Origin: Mucidula mucida
Lineage: Eukaryota > Basidiomycota > Agaricomycetes > Agaricales > Physalacriaceae
Length of the DNA: 64,000 nt
Direction: 5' to 3'
Assembly: GCA_015501055.1 (NCBI GenBank)
Contig: JADNYV010000143.1
Coordinates: 32,535 to 96,534, forward strand
Part shown: positions 59,501-64,000 of the stretch, piece by piece
How the letters are laid out: each line of letters opens with the position of its first letter
How positions within the stretch are numbered: position 1 is the first letter of the stretch
The notes under the pieces: model-generated
Database searches by the model: none
What the model was told of the DNA's origin: nothing
The model's input: only the letters and a program-made list of their open reading frames with translations
Made by a program: the position numbers and the translations under genes

Positions 59501-59847
59501 GAGTCCAATGGTTACCCGATAGTTGTACTCAAGATTTCCGTTAAGCGAAAAGTGTGGCGCACTTATGTATTGTTCATAACTTCATGGAAAGAGGAAGCAT
59601 CTATTGGATTACATGGCTAACAGGTTCCCAGGTATTATAGAGTAACTATGAAAGAAAAAGTAGACAGTGTTTAGAATACAGACAAACTGGGTCAAAGCTC
59701 CTGTTCATCACGAACTAAAAACACAATGAGCAACAAATCACAGAAAGTACGAGAGGGTTTCCTCACTTCAACAACCATAACCGTGAATATGAGCAGCATG
59801 ATTCTCCACATCAGGATGTTGAGATATGAATGAGACAACCTGGGGAG
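59501..59847. other. Intergenic, no gene recognised
   Basis: Sequence between the reductase pseudogene and the first long terminal repeat. Nothing recognised. Confidence 0.5.
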
Positions 59848-60365
59848 TGTTAGCGACTGACTATAGCTACGAGACTAAATCAGGTACCACAGAGAAACCT
59901 AAAGGAAAAGAAAGTGTTTGCGTTGATAAAACTGGGCTAGGCCAGGTGTATGAACGAGATTGGAACTAAAGTACAATGATGCTACACTACTGCTTATATA
60001 CTAGTAAGTCTGTGTTTTGGACTCCTTGTCCGTACACATTTCCGCTAGGGATGCTCCATGCCCTTGACCCAGTGTTGTATGCTACTAGTCCGTGAAACCA
60101 TTAAATACGAGTGGTAACTGCATGTAAGTAATAATACTAAAACTACCATGTGTGCTATGAGTGTTAACGGTGTGTATACAATAGGAAGTTCATGAGGTAT
60201 CGGCATATATGATGTCATTCATGTGTTTGGTGTATGTCCAACATGAGTACGGCTTCGGTAATTATGATCGGAGATGGAACAGATGATGAAACAGTTTGTC
60301 AATAAGACAAGCCCGAATAAGATATAATGAGATGTGAAAATGTGAAAATATGGCGGTTTATAACA
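59848..60365 (-). repeat. 3' long terminal repeat of the minus-strand gypsy element
   Basis: 518 bp, starting TGTTATAAACC (at 60365 on the minus strand) and ending CTAACA. It is an inverted relative of the repeat at 61597-62126. A purine-rich tract (AAGGAGGGGGTGA on the minus strand, 60366-60378) lies just before it, as expected for second-strand priming. Confidence 0.85.
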
Positions 60366-61596
60366 TCACCCCCTCCTTAAGGCGCAAGTTCCATTCTGCG
60401 CCAGAGTTGCTCCATCAGTGCTGCAGAGGGGAGCGTGGCTGGTGTGACTTTGGTATCAGGTGGCGGTATTGGTTGGAATAAATAGAAAGGGAATTGCGAC
60501 ATAGAAACTTTGATACAAGCAAGTGTTTGGGTTCTGTTGGTGAAATTCTCTAATGACTTTGTCGACATTTTTGAGATTGCATGCCGGTTCCCATGTCTGC
60601 TTGTGTGTGCCATAACCCTTTCAGTGAATCTTGTATTGAAAACCCCCTGAGTACTTCCGGGAATTAACCACTTTTGCAACCTCCCATTCCGGCTTGTCTC
60701 CTTCTAACACAGGTGGTGGGCATGTGTCTCGGGGTTGTGTTGAAAATTGAGGCTTGTGATAAGGCGTCAACAGAGCCTTGTTGAACACAGGATGGATGCT
60801 TTTCCATGTGTAAGGGATCTAGAGCTTGTAAGAGCTTGCCCCAACTTTCTTGACCATCTTAAATGGCCCAAAATATTTGTCATTAAGCTTCTTCATTGGC
60901 CTGTCCGTGCTGAGATTTGTCCCTTCCAACCAGACTTTGTCACTGTCCTTGTATTCCACTAACTCTGTTCTCTTCCTGTTATAGAACCATTTCATATCCT
61001 CCTCTGCCATCTTTAATGCTGATCCAACTTCATTTTATGTCTTCCTCGTTCCGTCGGCAAACTCCTGCGCAGTCTCATTTTGCAATGTCATTTTTGAGGT
61101 GGTGCCTTTGTATAGATGCCTGCTCATATCGGCAAAGAACAGAGTTACTTTGGTCACCAAGTGTACCCAATTATTGTAAACAAATTTGGCAGAGGTTAGC
61201 CATTTGTGCCAGTTGTTCTGATGGTAATTGACAAATAGCCATAAGAAATGTTCTATCTCCTGGTTCAACCGTTCTGTCTGCCCATTTGCCTGTGGGTGAT
61301 ATGTGGTCGTGAAGTTTCCTTCTATGCTCAGCAACCGGTACAAACATGAAATACAAGTGATATTGCGGATCTTGGTCATGTATCATCTGTCGTGGCATTC
61401 CGTGTATGGGGAAAATACAATTACGGTAAATGCGAGCCATGCCTTCTGACGTCAGGGTAGTGTGTATTGGTATGATGTGTAACCGCTTTGTGAAATGATT
61501 CACAAATGTGCTGATTGCATTGTATCCTCCCGACTCCGGCAACTCGCCAATTATGTCCGTCCCAACGACCTCCCATGGTTTGCTTGGTATGTCTAT
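60366..61596 (-). mobile_element. Ty3/gypsy element, integrase and chromodomain part, inactive
   Basis: Reading down from 61596 the minus strand encodes integrase pieces: IPSKPWEVVGTDIIGELPES, NHFTKRLHIIPIH, HGMPRQMIHDQDP, then in another frame TTYHPQANGQTERLNQEIE, and after it FYNRKRTELVEYKDSDKVWL. Then a chromodomain (EWEVAKVVNSRKYSG, GTHKQTWEPA) with a stop in place of the W of the HWKGY motif near 60630. The protein is broken by frameshifts and stops. The upstream pol region is absent because a second element has inserted at about 61597. The chromodomain marks it as a chromovirus-type retrotransposon. Confidence 0.82.
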
Positions 61597-62126
61597 TGTT
61601 ATGAATTGCCATATTTTCTCATTTTCACATCTCATCATATCTTATTGGGGGCTTGTCTTATCAACCAACAGACTGTTTCATCATCTGTTTTGTCACCAAT
61701 CATACTCCTTTTCATTAACAAAGCTGTACTCATGTTGGACACACACCCAACACATGGATGACATCATACATGCCAATAGCTCATGAACTTCCTATTGTAT
61801 ACACACCACCGACACTCGTAGCACACATGGTTGTTTCAGTATTATTACTTACATGCAGTTACCACTTGTATTTAATGGTTTCACGGACTAGTAGCTTACA
61901 ACACTGGGTCAAGGGCGTGGAGTTAACCCTAGCGGAAACATGTATGGACAAGGAGTTCTAAACACAGACTTACTAGTATATAAGCAGTAGTGTAGCATCA
62001 TTGTACTTTAGTTCCGATCTTGTTTATACACCTGGCCTAGCCTAGTCTTACAAACACAAATGCTTCCTTCTTTAGTTCTTGCTATGGTACCTGGTTTAGT
62101 CACGTGGCTATAGTCAGTCGCTAACA
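61597..62126 (+). repeat. 5' long terminal repeat of the plus-strand gypsy element
   Basis: 530 bp, TGTTATGAATTGCC to CTAACA, clearly related to the inverted repeat at 59848-60365 but not identical. A TATATAAGC box lies near 61977. Confidence 0.85.
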
Positions 62127-62740
62127 AAAGATCAGAACTACTTTCTACCACCTACCACACATCCCTGATTGTTAATCAGCACTTCACTGTTTAATCATCA
62201 CACACTTCCCAATCCCCTTTCCCTATTTACAGATTGACGCATTCCTAATCCCAGTGCACGTTTGCATACATGTGTATTGGTCCCAGTAGCGCCGGCTAAC
62301 AGTTAGAGATAACTGCCTTGGGTACTGGAAGTAGCCACTCTTACGAGAACAAACTTTTGGCAGTTGCACTTCGGTGGGTGCTGTTTATGGGTCAACCCCC
62401 GTTTCCAGGAAAACTTAGGCTTACCTCACACCAGAGGGACGTTGGCTGGGCAATTGCAAACTTGTGATAAGCTCTTGGGCTCCGTAGATACATAGTCAGT
62501 AGTCGGTAAAATAGCGTAGACAGTTACAATATCTACCTACTTTACTTACCTTACAATACCCATCATCATTCCCCACCCTATCAAGTCCTGGATTCTCTTA
62601 CAGATCAAGGCAAATCCTCCTTATTCATCCAAACCTCTATCCCCTCACCCAATTCATCCAAACCCACATCACCCATACCCACATCACCCATACCCTCATT
62701 ATTACCCTTTCACTCTCCAACCCCATCACCCCGATTCACC
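62127..62740 (+). other. Leader region of the plus-strand gypsy element
   Basis: Untranslated sequence between the repeat and gag. It has a short tandem array of ACCCACATCACCCAT units around 62662-62693 and is pyrimidine-rich before the gag ATG. No clear tRNA primer-binding site was identified right after 62126. Confidence 0.5.
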
Positions 62741-64000
62741 ATGTCCAACGAAGCACCTAAGTCCGGTCATTATGCTGATGCCAAACCCAAAGGCTGATCT
62801 CTTGTCAACAAGCCTTATGACTATGACGGGGACAAGACCAAGTACAAGAGCGGGTAAAGATCGATGTTCACATACATCCGTGACAAGAAGAACAATATTG
62901 CATCTGACTCTGAAAGGATTGATGTTGTTCTCTCCTATATCCGAGGAGATCATGTCAATGCATGGGTCCAGAACTACACAGACCAGAACTTCAGCAAGGA
63001 AGAAGAGGAATGGACAGTCTCCTGGGTCCAGTTCAAGGAGTACTTGAAGGAGCAATTTATAGATTCCAACCTCGCGCAAGACGCGCAAGACCAGATCAAG
63101 CGGTTGCGCCAGGGGCAAGACACTGCTCAAGACTTTTTCCAGAAGTTTGAGATCCTGCTCACTCAGGCAGGATACTCGAAGGATGACGCTTATGTTGTGC
63201 GTCTTCTCAAGACCAACGTCAATGAGAAGATCATCAACCAGATCTATGGCAGCCGAGATGGGTTGCTGGAAGAATACGAGGATTGGAAGAAACAGATCAC
63301 TCAGATCAGTCAGTTGTGGAGAAGGCAGATGGCGAGCAAAAGGCCCGGCATGCTGTCCTGGCCCCAGGCTCCGCAGGCAACTCTATTGAGAGCCAATCCG
63401 ACAAATCCACCCCCGCCGCCAATCACGCGACGAGATGCCACCGGCGTTACCTATGGAGGAGCCGGCAGGCCAATGGACATCAACAATGCACGTTAAAGGA
63501 GACTCTGCTTCAGCTGCGGCAAACATGGCCACATCAGCAGGTTCTGTCCCAAGAAAGGTTGACCCAGCAATTTGGGGTCTATGGACCGAATAAATGACGA
63601 GAAGAAGAAGAAGTTGGCCGCAGAGTTGGGTTTTGCGAAGCTCCCGCAGTAGACGCAGTCCTGCCGGAGCAGCCATCAACGGAAAAGTTGTCAGATGCAG
63701 AATCTATTTATAGTACTGGTACTGATACACCCAAAATATCATTAACGACTTCACCAACAAAACCTGCAAAAGAAAGAATTAAGCCAAATACGCCCGAGTG
63801 GATTGCACAACAGCTAAGAGAGGATGAAGTGTCAAGAGCAGTGGGAATCTTGAGAGCATGGATGCCGGAGCGGAGAGAGAGAGAAGCGACGGAGGAGAAG
63901 TGATGGCAATCCAGAGCGTTGACGAAGGAAGCTGCAGTGAAAGTTGTGACAGAGGTTAAAAAAGTCGAGGAAGTACATCCGGGAACAAAGGCAGGGACAA
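62741..64000 (+). mobile_element. Ty3/gypsy gag and start of pol, runs off the window
   Basis: Gag begins with MSNEAPKSGHYADAK at 62741 and is soon interrupted by TGA and TAA codons. The main frame (62864-63496) holds the capsid-like part (YIRGDHVNAWVQNY, FKEYLKEQFID, RLRQGQDTAQDFFQKFE). After a TAA at 63494 the same frame encodes a CCHC zinc knuckle, CFSCGKHGHISRFC. A further open piece at 63688-63903 probably belongs to the gag-pol linker. With several stops the copy is probably not autonomous. Pol and the 3' repeat must lie beyond 64000. Confidence 0.8.

Noticed and set aside
59848..62126. Single foldback transposon with 0.5-kb inverted ends
   Set aside because: The arms have retroviral-type TG...CA ends, a purine tract beside one and gag after the other, so they are repeats of two opposed gypsy elements.
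63688..63903. Independent small gene after gag
   Set aside because: Charged, low-complexity and in line with the retroelement; best read as part of gag-pol.

Overview
This is a eukaryotic nuclear window, almost certainly from a mushroom-forming basidiomycete (Agaricomycetes). The genes are split by many short introns (about 43-116 nt, donors mostly GTRNGT but often GTCTGT), and the gene content is typical of that class: ricin-B-type lectin, F-box proteins with an N-terminal coiled coil, MYND-finger proteins, Ty3/gypsy chromoviruses and Tc1/mariner relics. No tRNA, rRNA or CRISPR array was seen. Exon joins below were traced by hand and checked for phase and total length. Family names come from recognised motifs, not from searches.

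Layout. 1-5.5 kb: mostly degenerate sequence, a fragment of a membrane-protein gene and the first copy of an unnamed repeated gene relic (family R). 6-11.7 kb: a small alpha/beta-barrel-like gene, an intact double-ubiquitin-like gene (Ubl-A) and a second copy (Ubl-B/C) split by an insertion that carries a MITE, then a large 96 % identical inverted repeat. 11.7-16 kb: AT-rich island of decayed, lysine-rich coding sequence. 16-21.2 kb: conserved block with a Ubp3/USP10-type deubiquitinase, mitochondrial ribosomal protein mL54 and a ricin-B-type lectin. 23-29 kb: Tc1 relic, R2, the intact Ubl-D gene and MYND-finger gene 1. 29.8-45 kb: a gene-dense block with a hypothetical gene, a ZIP metal transporter, an HRxxH zincophore-like secreted protein, a secreted 5'-nucleotidase, an isoprenylcysteine methyltransferase, ER BiP/HSP70, a membrane SH3 protein and a nitroreductase. 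45-59.5 kb: a second accessory region with Ubl-E (pseudogene), R3, MYND gene 2, Ubl-F (pseudogene), R4, an NAD(P)-dependent reductase, a divergent F-box pair, MYND gene 3 (frameshifted) and a decayed reductase copy. 59.8-64 kb: two nested Ty3/gypsy elements in opposite orientation.

Most interesting content. A gene family (two intact copies, four broken) encodes an N-terminal ubiquitin-like domain, a second domain very close to ubiquitin that ends in LKGG, and then, starting at the next residue, a 240-residue domain (KPVIYL ... SYLFWE ... YWLP ... VFMVF ... LEWGG) that I remember from uncharacterised bacterial proteins. The layout copies the ubiquitin-ribosomal protein fusions and predicts release of the C-terminal domain by a deubiquitinase. 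Copies of this gene, of relic R and of a MYND-finger gene recur together in fixed relative orientations, so the window holds a segmentally duplicated module under birth-and-death evolution. A divergent ZIP/zincophore-like pair, two micro-exons in BiP and a clean Mutator-like MITE are further points of interest.
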